DNA of 26,157 nt, from positions 1-26,157 of the forward strand of contig JAFXZF010000002.1 in assembly GCA_017541365.1 (NCBI GenBank), read 5' to 3'. The stretch is from Prevotella sp. GTDB taxonomy: Bacteria; Bacteroidota; Bacteroidia; Bacteroidales; Bacteroidaceae. The position numbers were made by a program, and so were the translations under genes. The notes beneath the pieces are model-generated. The model saw nothing but the letters and a program-made list of their open reading frames with translations, made no database searches and was not told where the DNA came from. Shown in pieces: positions 7,117 through 13,376 of this stretch (position 1 is its first letter; every line of letters starts with the position of its first letter).

Positions 7117-7425
7117 ATGCAGAAATTGTCAAGAGCAAACATAATACCTGTCATACAACAGTGCCTTACCAAACAACCAATTACTAAGGCATGGCTGTTT
7201 GGTTCCTATTCTCGAGGGGAAGAAAGACCTGATAGTGACATAGATCTTTTGGTGCAGTATGACCCAAATGCCAAGGTTTCCTTGATGACTATCTCACGAG
7301 TAATGTGTGACTTGAAAAAAGCAACAGATAAGGAAGTAGATGTCATAGAAGACGGTCGCCTCATGCCGTTTGCTGTTGAAAGTGCAAATCGTGACAAAAT
7401 TTTGATATATGAGAGAGCAAATTAG
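7117..7425 (+). CDS. MNT-domain nucleotidyltransferase (MntA-type antitoxin)
   Basis: The 102-aa product is a minimal nucleotidyltransferase with the G29-S30-x10-D41-x-D43 motif (GSYSRGEERPDSDIDLLV) and a third carboxylate at Asp75 (KEVDVIED), so the active site looks complete. MntA proteins are cytoplasmic enzymes that neutralise HepT (HEPN/DUF86) toxins, in characterised systems by AMPylating them. I chose the ATG at 7117 because it follows the promoter start directly; a longer in-frame start at 7066 precedes the -7 box. The expected partner begins immediately downstream (ATG at 7409, overlapping this gene by 17 bp) but breaks off after a few codons. The antitoxin therefore appears to be an orphan. 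It sits in a small decayed, AT-rich island between housekeeping genes, consistent with past horizontal acquisition. Confidence 0.85.
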   Translation: MQKLSRANIIPVIQQCLTKQPITKAWLFGSYSRGEERPDSDIDLLVQYDPNAKVSLMTISRVMCDLKKATDKEVDVIEDGRLMPFAVESANRDKILIYERAN

Positions 7426-7495
7426 AGACAAGGAACGAATAGAGAATTGTTTTTCTACAATATCTATCCATGATTCGTATAGATATGTAACATAA
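7409..7495 (+). pseudogene. Truncated HepT (HEPN/DUF86) toxin gene
   Basis: The frame starts at ATG 7409 inside the end of the mntA-like gene and encodes 28 codons before TAA. The first 18 or so residues (MREQIRDKERIENCFSTI) resemble the N-terminus of DUF86/HepT proteins (MR-x-x-IRDKERLxHILxAI). After that the similarity stops. The R-x4-6-H catalytic motif of HEPN RNases, normally further on, is absent. The next 240 bp in any frame do not restore it. The 17-bp overlap with the antitoxin is the usual arrangement for this pair. Seen: the overlap and the start. Inferred: the rest was deleted or replaced. Confidence 0.6.
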
Positions 7496-7720
7496 CAATA
7501 GACAAGTGCCCATTAGAGCACTATGAACACATCCGCCTATCGTTATGCATTGATTGTCATCTATTGTGAACAATTTATTACGCTGATAAGTTTCCTAGGC
7601 TTTCAGGTGAACACAAAATAATAATTAATGCTATTTGTTATACTCGGAATTTCTCCTCCGATTTTCGTGTTGCAGATTTAAGCATTATTTTTGAAAGAAC
7701 AAAAAAAGAGCAGAAAAATA
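7483..7720 (+). pseudogene. Unidentified decayed ORF
   Basis: One plus-strand frame reads as plausible protein on both sides of a single TGA at 7567: NITIDKCPLEHYEHIRLSL before it, then IYYADKFPRLSGEHKIIINA, then ICYTRNFSSDFRVADLS and IIFERTKKEQKN. It runs up to the korB terminator. I do not recognise the family. The composition is AT-rich compared with neighbours. It is probably the rear part of a gene joined to the broken HepT gene; a chance open frame is possible. Nothing else was seen between 7496 and 7700. Confidence 0.3.
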
Positions 7721-7736
7721 TGAGATTTTTCTGCTC
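7701..7736 (-). terminator. Intrinsic terminator of korAB
   Basis: On the minus strand GAGCAGAAAAAT and ATTTTTCTGCTC form a perfect 12-bp stem around a 5-nt loop (7708-7736). A run of seven T follows (A7 at 7701-7707). It lies 27 bp after the korB stop. Confidence 0.9.
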
Positions 7737-7762
7737 CTGTGTATGCTATGCTTATGCAAAAA

Positions 7763-8767
7763 CTATTTCACCTCCCAGATGTCGTTGGTCTCGAGAAGCT
7801 CTGCGAAGTTGTGATACTTCTTTGCTGCCTTGATCTCCTCTATCTGCTGGTTTACGGCATCGTCGTAGGTTGGTGCGTCAACATCGCGAATGACGCCGAG
7901 GGCTACGGGGAAGCCGTCGCCATTGCCCATGAGGGCGAGCTTGAGCTGCAGGGTGTTGTCTTCGCAGTGTGCATCGTGAACGAGGATGTCCTTCTCGGTG
8001 ATGCCGTTCTCGCCTATCTTGACAACCTTCAAGCCGAAGCCTTCCTGTACGAGACCGAACTCGCGGTCCTTACCGAAGATGAGGGGCTTGCCATGCTCTA
8101 CGTAGATGGCATTCTCTGCACGACCTGCCTTGTTATAGACTGAGGCGTGGGTGCCGTCGTTGAAGATGACGCAGTTCTGCAGTACCTCAGTAACAGATGC
8201 ACCCTTGTGGGCGTTGGCTGCCTTGAGCACCTCTACGGTATGTGCACCGTCAGTGGCTACGGTACGAGCGAAGAAGTGTCCGCGGGCACCGAAACAGAGT
8301 TCGGCAGGACGGAAGGGGTCTTCTACCGTGCCATAGGGTGATGACTTAGAGACGAAGCCACGTGGTGACGTTGGACTGTACTGTCCCTTGGTCAAGCCAT
8401 AGATGCGGTTGTTGAGCAGTATGATGTTGAGGTTCACGTTACGGCGGTTGACGTGTATGAAGTGGTTACCACCGATAGCGAGTCCGTCGCCGTCACCGCT
8501 GACCTGCCATACGGTAAGGTCGGGGTTGACTATCTTACAACCTGTGGCGATGGCAGCAGCACGTCCGTGGATGGTGTTCATGCCGTAGGTCGCCATATAG
8601 TGAGGCAGACGTGAGGAGCAGCCGATACCTGAGATAACGGCATTGTTCCAAGGTTCCTTACCTATCTCTGCCATTGCTTTATGCAGTGAAGCCAAGAAGA
8701 AGTGGTCACCGCAACCAGGACACCAACGTGGCTGTCCTTTCTTAAAGTCCTGTGCTGTAAATTCCAT
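7763..8767 (-). CDS. korB: 2-oxoacid:ferredoxin oxidoreductase, beta subunit (KorB type)
   Basis: The 334-aa subunit binds thiamine diphosphate and a 4Fe-4S cluster. It shows WCPGCGDH at 15-22, Cys50 in GIGCSSR, and a further Cys in the VLQNC segment, the cluster ligands of this family. The TPP/Mg motif is GDGDGLAIGGNHFIH (91-105) ending at LLNN (117-120). Together with the alpha-gamma subunit it oxidatively decarboxylates a 2-oxoacid to acyl-CoA with reduction of ferredoxin. Family resemblance favours 2-oxoglutarate, but pyruvate or branched-chain oxoacids cannot be excluded from sequence. It starts 18 bp after korA and ends before a strong terminator, so korA-korB is a two-gene operon. No separate delta (ferredoxin-like) subunit is encoded here. 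Confidence 0.93.
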   Translation of the reverse strand: MEFTAQDFKKGQPRWCPGCGDHFFLASLHKAMAEIGKEPWNNAVISGIGCSSRLPHYMATYGMNTIHGRAAAIATGCKIVNPDLTVWQVSGDGDGLAIGGNHFIHVNRRNVNLNIILLNNRIYGLTKGQYSPTSPRGFVSKSSPYGTVEDPFRPAELCFGARGHFFARTVATDGAHTVEVLKAANAHKGASVTEVLQNCVIFNDGTHASVYNKAGRAENAIYVEHGKPLIFGKDREFGLVQEGFGLKVVKIGENGITEKDILVHDAHCEDNTLQLKLALMGNGDGFPVALGVIRDVDAPTYDDAVNQQIEEIKAAKKYHNFAELLETNDIWEVK

Positions 8768-8785
8768 ATCGTATGTCTCCTTTCT

Positions 8786-10630
8786 TTACTTGATTAATGC
8801 GTTGAATGCCTCTACGAGTTCATTAACTACGAAAGGCTGTCCCTTTACCTGATTGAACTGTGCAGGCACGAAGTTATCGACCTTTATGCGGAGGTAGCCG
8901 GCGAGCTGTCCCATATTCTGCTCTGCCACTACTACCTTAGGATACTTCTTGAGTACCTCGGCAGTGTTCTTTGGCAGTGGGTTGATGTAGCGGAACTGCG
9001 CCATTGCCACCTTCTTGCCCTGAGCGCGAAGCTCGTCCATAGCGGCACGGAGATGACCATAGGTGGAGCCGAAGCCTACGATGAGGAGTTCGGCATCGTC
9101 CTTGTCGCCGATAACCTCAAGGTCGGGCACCTGTATGTTGTCTATCTTTGCCTGACGCTTGCGTGTCATGAGATCGTGGTTCTCTGGGTTGGTAGAGATG
9201 GCACCTGTCTTGTCGTCCTTCTCCAGACCTCCGAGGATATGCTGGAAGCCCTCACGGCCAGGCACTGCCCAGTAGCGTGTGCCGTTCTCTGCACGCATAT
9301 AAGGAGTCCATGTACCCTTCAGCTCTTCTGGAACGTAAGGAGGATTGATGGCATCCATCTTGGCGAGGTCAGGAAGCTTGAAGGCTCCTGAGCCGTTGGC
9401 GATGTAGGCATCGGTGAGGAGTACTACAGGAGTCATGTGCTCGAGTGCCATCTTGGCTGCGTCGTATGCTGCATAGAAACAGTCGGTAGGACTGGTGGCA
9501 GCAATAACAGGGAGCGGTGACTCACCATTACGGCCGTAGAGACACTGCAGGAGGTCGGTCTGCTCTGACTTGGTAGGCAGACCTGTGGCAGGGCCACCAC
9601 GCTGTACGTCGAGCACTACGAGCGGAAGCTCCATGATGACAGCGAGGTTCATAGCCTCTGACTTAAGACAGATGCCAGGACCTGATGTAGAGGTCACTGC
9701 AAGGGCACCGCCGAAGGCAGCACCTACTGATGATGCACAGCCGGCAATCTCATCTTCACACTGCACAGTAGTAACACCAAGTGACTTGTGCTTGGAGAGC
9801 TCGTGGAGCACGTCTGTAGCAGGGGTGATAGGATAAGAACCAAGGTAGAGCTTCAAACCTGCCTTCTCTGCAGCGGCGATGAAACCGTAAGCCGTAGCCT
9901 TATTACCCGTGATGTCCATATAGCGGCCTGGGGTCTTCTCCTTTGACTCTATGCGATATACATTGGTTGCTGAAGAGTGGGTGTTGTGACCATAGTCATA
10001 ACCTGCCTGTATCACCTTGATGTTAGCCTCAGCAACGCCTGGCTTCTTGGCAAACTTCTCTTTGAGGAAGTTTGCTACAAGGTCGAGGTCGCGAGAGAAG
10101 AGCCAGCATACGAGTCCGAGGGCAAACATGTTACGGCACTTCAGCATAGCCTTATTGTCCATGCCGGTGTCCTTCAGCGCATCCTTCACCATCTGAGTGA
10201 TAGGACACTGGATGACACGGTCGGGATCGATACCCATCTCACCGAGGTAGTCGGCAGTCTGGAACTGTGCCTTGTCAAGATCGCTCTGTGCGAAAGAGTC
10301 GGTATCAATGATGATTGTAGCGCCAGGCTTGGCATACTTATACTGTGTCTTGAGGGCTGCAGCATTCATAGCCACAAGCACGTCACACTGGTCGCCTGGG
10401 GTATATACCTGACTGGCACCGATGTGAACCTGGAAACCTGACACGCCAGTGAGCGAACCTTGCGGGGCACGGATGTCGGCTGGGTAGTCGGGGAATGTAG
10501 AGATGCTGTTGCCTACGGTAGCAGATACCGTAGAGAAGATATTTCCGGCGAGCTGCATGCCGTCGCCGGAGTCACCAGAGAAACGAACGACCACCTGGTC
10601 GAGTTCCTTAATATCTAATACTTCTGCCAT
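8786..10630 (-). CDS. korA: 2-oxoacid:ferredoxin oxidoreductase, fused gamma-alpha subunit (KorA type)
   Basis: The 614-aa protein carries an N-terminal gamma domain (about 1-190) with FSGDSGDGMQLAG at 17-29. The alpha (pyrimidine-binding) domain follows, recognised by YPITPATDVLHEL, TSTSGPGICLKSE and QRGGPATGLPTKSEQTDL. The C-terminal region contains a transketolase-C-like fold (GFGSTYGHLRAAMDEL). The gamma-alpha fusion is the usual two-subunit OFOR arrangement in Bacteroidota. It acts in the cytoplasm with KorB, linking the oxidative branch of central metabolism to ferredoxin. A complete promoter lies 37 bp upstream, and an AT-rich palindrome overlaps its -33 box, suggesting control by a dimeric regulator. 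Confidence 0.93.
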   Translation of the reverse strand: MAEVLDIKELDQVVVRFSGDSGDGMQLAGNIFSTVSATVGNSISTFPDYPADIRAPQGSLTGVSGFQVHIGASQVYTPGDQCDVLVAMNAAALKTQYKYAKPGATIIIDTDSFAQSDLDKAQFQTADYLGEMGIDPDRVIQCPITQMVKDALKDTGMDNKAMLKCRNMFALGLVCWLFSRDLDLVANFLKEKFAKKPGVAEANIKVIQAGYDYGHNTHSSATNVYRIESKEKTPGRYMDITGNKATAYGFIAAAEKAGLKLYLGSYPITPATDVLHELSKHKSLGVTTVQCEDEIAGCASSVGAAFGGALAVTSTSGPGICLKSEAMNLAVIMELPLVVLDVQRGGPATGLPTKSEQTDLLQCLYGRNGESPLPVIAATSPTDCFYAAYDAAKMALEHMTPVVLLTDAYIANGSGAFKLPDLAKMDAINPPYVPEELKGTWTPYMRAENGTRYWAVPGREGFQHILGGLEKDDKTGAISTNPENHDLMTRKRQAKIDNIQVPDLEVIGDKDDAELLIVGFGSTYGHLRAAMDELRAQGKKVAMAQFRYINPLPKNTAEVLKKYPKVVVAEQNMGQLAGYLRIKVDNFVPAQFNQVKGQPFVVNELVEAFNALIK

Positions 10631-10666
10631 TGTTTGTATAAAAAATTGAAAATTGGTAATTTGTGT

Positions 10667-10698
10667 GCAAAATTACTCAAAAATATTGATATAACAAA
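10667..10698 (-). promoter_or_regulatory. Bacteroidota promoter of korAB
   Basis: On the minus strand TTTG (10698-10695) is followed by 19 bp and TAATTTTGC (10675-10667), a full consensus match. The leader would be about 30 nt. Confidence 0.8.
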
Positions 10699-10710
10699 AC
10701 ATTTTGTTAT
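10691..10710. promoter_or_regulatory. Candidate operator palindrome over the korAB -33 box
   Basis: ATAACAAAA and TTTTGTTAT form a perfect 9-bp inverted repeat around CA. It overlaps the TTTG -33 box of the korAB promoter, so a bound dimer would be expected to block RNA polymerase. Regulator unknown. Confidence 0.5.
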
Positions 10711-10751
10711 GAAAACAGACTTTACACTGACAATTTGCCATTCTACGTCAG

Positions 10752-11594
10752 TTATAGGTCTATGTGCTGTACTTTCACCTCCTCATGAAGGAACATCGCA
10801 GCACACTCCTTAAAACGCTCGGGCGACTCGGTGGTAAAGAACTGTACAGTACCTCCCTTGGAGCAATTGGCATCCAAGTCAGGGTGACGGTGCAGATAAT
10901 CCTCAAGGCTGCGAGCTACATATTCACCCTGTGCCACTATTTTGATACCCTCGGGCACTGCCTTGCGCAAAGCGTTCATCAGCAACGGGTAATGCGTACA
11001 GCCGAGAATTATGGTATCAATCATGGGGTCTTTGTCAAGCAACTGGTTGATGCGCTTACGCACAAAGTATTCGGCTCCCTCACTCTCGCTCTCACCTGCC
11101 TCAACTATCGCAGCCCAAAGAGGACATGCCTGACCTGTTACCGTGATATCGGGATAGAACTTTGCTATCTCAAGGGCATAACTTTCACTGCGCACGGTAC
11201 CCTCTGTGGCAACCACGCCTACGTGGCGACTTTTGGTGAGCGAACCTATAACCTCTACCGTGGGACGTATGACACCGAGCACGCGGTAGCCCTGCTCCAT
11301 AAGACCCCCTCCGACTCCCCCAAAGGGGGAGGTTAGGTCACGCTGCTGTATGGTGCGCAGTGCTTTTGCCGATGCCGTGTTGCATCCTAATATCACCAGA
11401 CGGCACCCCATAGAGAAGAGTTTCATCACCGCTTGACGTGTGAACTCATACACCACATCAAAGCTCCTGGAGCCATATGGGGCACGGGCATTGTCGCCGA
11501 GGTATATGAAGTCTCTTTCCGGCAACTGCTTGCGGAGTTGCTGGAGGATGGTGAGACCACCATAACCTGAGTCGAAGACACCGATGGGAGACAT
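10752..11594 (-). CDS. murI: Glutamate racemase
   Basis: The 280-aa enzyme interconverts L- and D-glutamate for peptidoglycan. It shows GVFDSGYGG (5-13), YLGDNARAPYG (31-41), the first catalytic Cys71 in LGCNTASAKAL and the second, Cys199, in LGCTHYPLL. I chose the ATG at 11594. A TTG four codons earlier falls inside the AATTGAC heptamer repeat and is less likely. Residues about 87-103 (RDLTSPFGGVGGGLMEQGY region) look like an insertion: orthologs I recall have roughly eight fewer residues between this DL and VLGVIRP. That DNA is a GC-rich palindrome (see 11303-11340). It is the last gene of the envelope operon. A weak 6-bp inverted repeat (ACTGAC/GTCAGT) follows the stop. Confidence 0.93.
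   Translation of the reverse strand: MSPIGVFDSGYGGLTILQQLRKQLPERDFIYLGDNARAPYGSRSFDVVYEFTRQAVMKLFSMGCRLVILGCNTASAKALRTIQQRDLTSPFGGVGGGLMEQGYRVLGVIRPTVEVIGSLTKSRHVGVVATEGTVRSESYALEIAKFYPDITVTGQACPLWAAIVEAGESESEGAEYFVRKRINQLLDKDPMIDTIILGCTHYPLLMNALRKAVPEGIKIVAQGEYVARSLEDYLHRHPDLDANCSKGGTVQFFTTESPERFKECAAMFLHEEVKVQHIDL
11303..11340. repeat. GC-rich palindromic repeat inserted in frame within murI
   Basis: CTCCCCC-AAA-GGGGGAG (11315-11331) is a perfect 7-bp inverted repeat, flanked by CCCCCTCCGA on one side and GTTAGGTC on the other. C/G-run palindromes of this style are familiar to me as intergenic repeats in Bacteroidota. Here the element is translated inside murI without breaking the frame. 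A diverged relative is seen in xerD (21190-21217). Confidence 0.7.
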
Positions 11595-11597
11595 TTT

Positions 11598-11630
11598 AAT
11601 TGACAATTGACAATTGACAATTGATAATTG
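11598..11630. repeat. Tandem heptamer AATTGAC (about 4.7 copies) upstream of murI
   Basis: Three exact AATTGAC units, one AATTGAT and a partial AATTG fill most of the 54-bp gap between murI and the upstream Skp gene. The same heptamer, degenerate, lies inside the signal-peptide region of another Skp gene (13178-13205). Confidence 0.85.
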
Positions 11631-11648
11631 AAAGATTACAGTTGATAA

Positions 11649-12149
11649 TTAGCGAAGCATACTGAGTATTTCTGCCGTCACATCGTATGTAGCTGCACCA
11701 TCAAGATATGGGCAGGCATCGCTGTCGGTGTTAACGATAAGCAGGTAACCACCTTGCTGTCCGACTGTATTGACAGCACGCTTTATGCTCTCCTTGATGG
11801 GTGTCATGGAGTCTTGCTCTTTCTGCTTCAACATACGCTGTGACTCGTCACGAAACTTGATGTTGCTGTTGTAGAGTTCCTGCAGTTCTGAGCGGCGCTT
11901 CTCACTGATGGCGGGAGCAAGTGTGGATTGTTGTTCGATGAAGAGCTCGTATTTCTCTGAAAACTCTCTCTCACCCACCTGCAGCTCCTCGGTATAGGCC
12001 TTACGCATGCGCTCCAATTCCTGTTGTGCTGTAATGTATGCTGGTATGCCGTTGAGCACTGCTTTATAACTGAAATGCCCTATCTTCTGCGCATTTGCTG
12101 TACAGAAGACAGAGCATATCACGATGAGTGTCAGTATGTATTTTCTCAT
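11649..12149 (-). CDS. OmpH/Skp-family periplasmic chaperone (paralog 3)
   Basis: The 166-aa protein has a signal peptide of about 20 residues ending TANA-QK. It then carries the family opening KIGHFSYKAVLNGIPAY, a long Glu/Lys/Gln-rich coiled coil and a C-terminal VGQQGGYLLIVNTDSDACPYLDGA...DVT motif. Skp-like proteins are trimeric jellyfish-shaped chaperones that hold unfolded outer-membrane proteins for BamA. The ATG follows directly on the stop of the upstream paralog (TAA-ATG, no gap), so the two are translationally linked. It is the least conserved of the three: the usual D at VDxxxI is replaced (GHFSYKAVL). Its distinct role is unknown. Confidence 0.85.
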   Translation of the reverse strand: MRKYILTLIVICSVFCTANAQKIGHFSYKAVLNGIPAYITAQQELERMRKAYTEELQVGEREFSEKYELFIEQQSTLAPAISEKRRSELQELYNSNIKFRDESQRMLKQKEQDSMTPIKESIKRAVNTVGQQGGYLLIVNTDSDACPYLDGAATYDVTAEILSMLR

Positions 12150-12650
12150 TTACTTCAGTTTGTTTATCTCAGCCTTTACCTCGGCTGTTACGTCCTTTGA
12201 ACCAGCTCCAGTGTAGAGTGGTGCCGTAGCCTCAAAGATATAGGTGTATTGTCCTGCCTTACCTACATTTTGTATGGCAGTCATTATCTTCTGCTGTATT
12301 GGAGCCATCTTCTCCTGCTGCAGTTTCTGAAGCTCCTGCTGGTTTTGCTGTGCGGCACCCTGTATCTTAGTGTACTGTTCCTGAAGTTCTGCTTCGCGCT
12401 TCTGCTGGTCGGCAGCAGAGAGGGTAGGCTTTGCTTTCTCATAAGCTTCGTAATTCTTCTGGAACTCATCCTGCATTTCCTTCATCTGGTTATCCAGTTC
12501 CTGAGCCTTAGCTTGCAGTTCACCATTAGCCTTTGTGAGTTCTGGCAGTGACTGCATGATAGACTGTGTGTCAACATGACCGAACTTCTGTGCGTTTGCA
12601 CCAAGTGCTACAGTGAACATAGCAGCGAGGGCGATAATTACTTTTTTCAT
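12150..12650 (-). CDS. OmpH/Skp-family periplasmic chaperone (paralog 2)
   Basis: The 166-aa protein has signal peptide MKKVIIALAAMFTVALGANA with cleavage before QK. The KFGHVDTQSIMQSLPEL opening and a long Gln/Lys/Glu coiled coil (about 40-125) follow, then the typical AIQNVGKAGQYTYIFEA...YTGAGSKDVTAEVKAEI ending. It is a periplasmic holdase for outer-membrane proteins. It lies in the bamA operon, 66 bp after paralog 1, and abuts paralog 3 without a gap. Confidence 0.92.
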   Translation of the reverse strand: MKKVIIALAAMFTVALGANAQKFGHVDTQSIMQSLPELTKANGELQAKAQELDNQMKEMQDEFQKNYEAYEKAKPTLSAADQQKREAELQEQYTKIQGAAQQNQQELQKLQQEKMAPIQQKIMTAIQNVGKAGQYTYIFEATAPLYTGAGSKDVTAEVKAEINKLK

Positions 12651-12716
12651 TTTCTTTTACCTTATTTATTATTAGTATTATTGTTTTCGGAGTTATCGGA
12701 GTAATCGTATAATCTT

Positions 12717-13244
12717 TTAGTAGCCCAACTTCTGCAGTACTTCGTTGGAGATATCTATCTTTGGTGAAGCAAACACTATACCACTGTTGCTGGCACGGTC
12801 AACTACCATCTGGTATCCGCGCAGTTCTGATACCTCCTTCACGGCATTGTATATCTCTTCCTGTATGGGCGACATGAGGCTTTCGCGTTTTTTAAACAGC
12901 TCACCCTCTGGTCCGAAGTACTTCTTCTTCAGGTCGGCAGCCTCTTTCTCCTTCTGCATTATAGCATTCTGACGTGCCTGCTTCTGTTCCTGTGAGAGGA
13001 ATACCACCTCATTCTGGTAGTTCTTGTACATAGTTGTTGCCTCAGTATTGAGCGCATCAACCTCTGCCTGCCAACGCTTGCTCACCTGTGAAAGTTGTTC
13101 TGTGGCACGCTCATAGGCAGGTATGTTCTTGAGTATGTACTCCAAATCTACGAGGGCGTACTTCTGTGCACTTACCGAATTGACAAATGAGAATTGGCAA
13201 TTGAAGATTACGATTAGCGTTGCTATAATTATTTGTCTCTTCAT
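12717..13244 (-). CDS. OmpH/Skp-family periplasmic chaperone (paralog 1)
   Basis: The 175-aa protein shares the Skp layout: signal peptide, QKYALVDLEYILKNIPAY, a long coiled coil, and SELRGYQMVVDRASNSGIVFASPKIDIS. Its signal peptide is unusual. After MKRQIIIATLIVI it contains FNCQFSFVN, polar for a hydrophobic core, before SVSA-QK. The DNA for those residues (13178-13205) is a degenerate run of the AATTGAC heptamer that is otherwise intergenic here, suggesting the repeat was absorbed into the coding sequence. It lies 132 bp downstream of bamA, with a weak promoter-like box and a repeat in the gap. Role as for the paralogs. Confidence 0.9.
   Translation of the reverse strand: MKRQIIIATLIVIFNCQFSFVNSVSAQKYALVDLEYILKNIPAYERATEQLSQVSKRWQAEVDALNTEATTMYKNYQNEVVFLSQEQKQARQNAIMQKEKEAADLKKKYFGPEGELFKKRESLMSPIQEEIYNAVKEVSELRGYQMVVDRASNSGIVFASPKIDISNEVLQKLGY
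13178..13205. repeat. Degenerate AATTGAC heptamers inside a Skp signal-peptide region
   Basis: Four 7-bp units (AATTGAC, AAATGAG, AATTGGC, AATTGAA) lie wholly in coding sequence and encode FNCQFSFVN on the minus strand. Same family as the intergenic array at 11598-11630. Confidence 0.65.
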
Positions 13245-13292
13245 AATGTTTTTGTTTTACTACTGATTAAACATTTTGTTATTTATCATGCT

Positions 13293-13301
13293 GCGAAGTT
13301 A
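13293..13301 (-). promoter_or_regulatory. Weak -7-like box upstream of skp paralog 1
   Basis: The minus strand reads TAACTTCGC, one mismatch from TAnnTTTGC, with CTTG 19 bp upstream. It could give extra expression of the Skp-murI part independent of bamA. Low confidence because of the mismatch. Confidence 0.3.
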
Positions 13302-13325
13302 TTCCTTTTTGGCGTTGTAGCAAGT

Positions 13326-13361
13326 GGTAGTTTCCCTACTTCTACGGTAGGATTTCCCTAC
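13326..13361. repeat. Paired imperfect palindromes between bamA and skp
   Basis: GGTAGTTTCCCTAC (13326-13339) and GGTAGGATTTCCCTAC (13346-13361) are direct copies separated by TTCTAC. Each has GTAG/CTAC ends that can pair. It lies 15 bp after the bamA stop and could be a processing or partial termination site. Confidence 0.55.
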
Positions 13362-13376
13362 AGATGGAGAGGGGCA

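Noticed and set aside
10727..10752. Terminator after murI (ACTGAC/GTCAGT)
   Set aside because: Only 6 bp with a 14-15-nt loop and no adjacent T-run; kept as a note in the murI entry.
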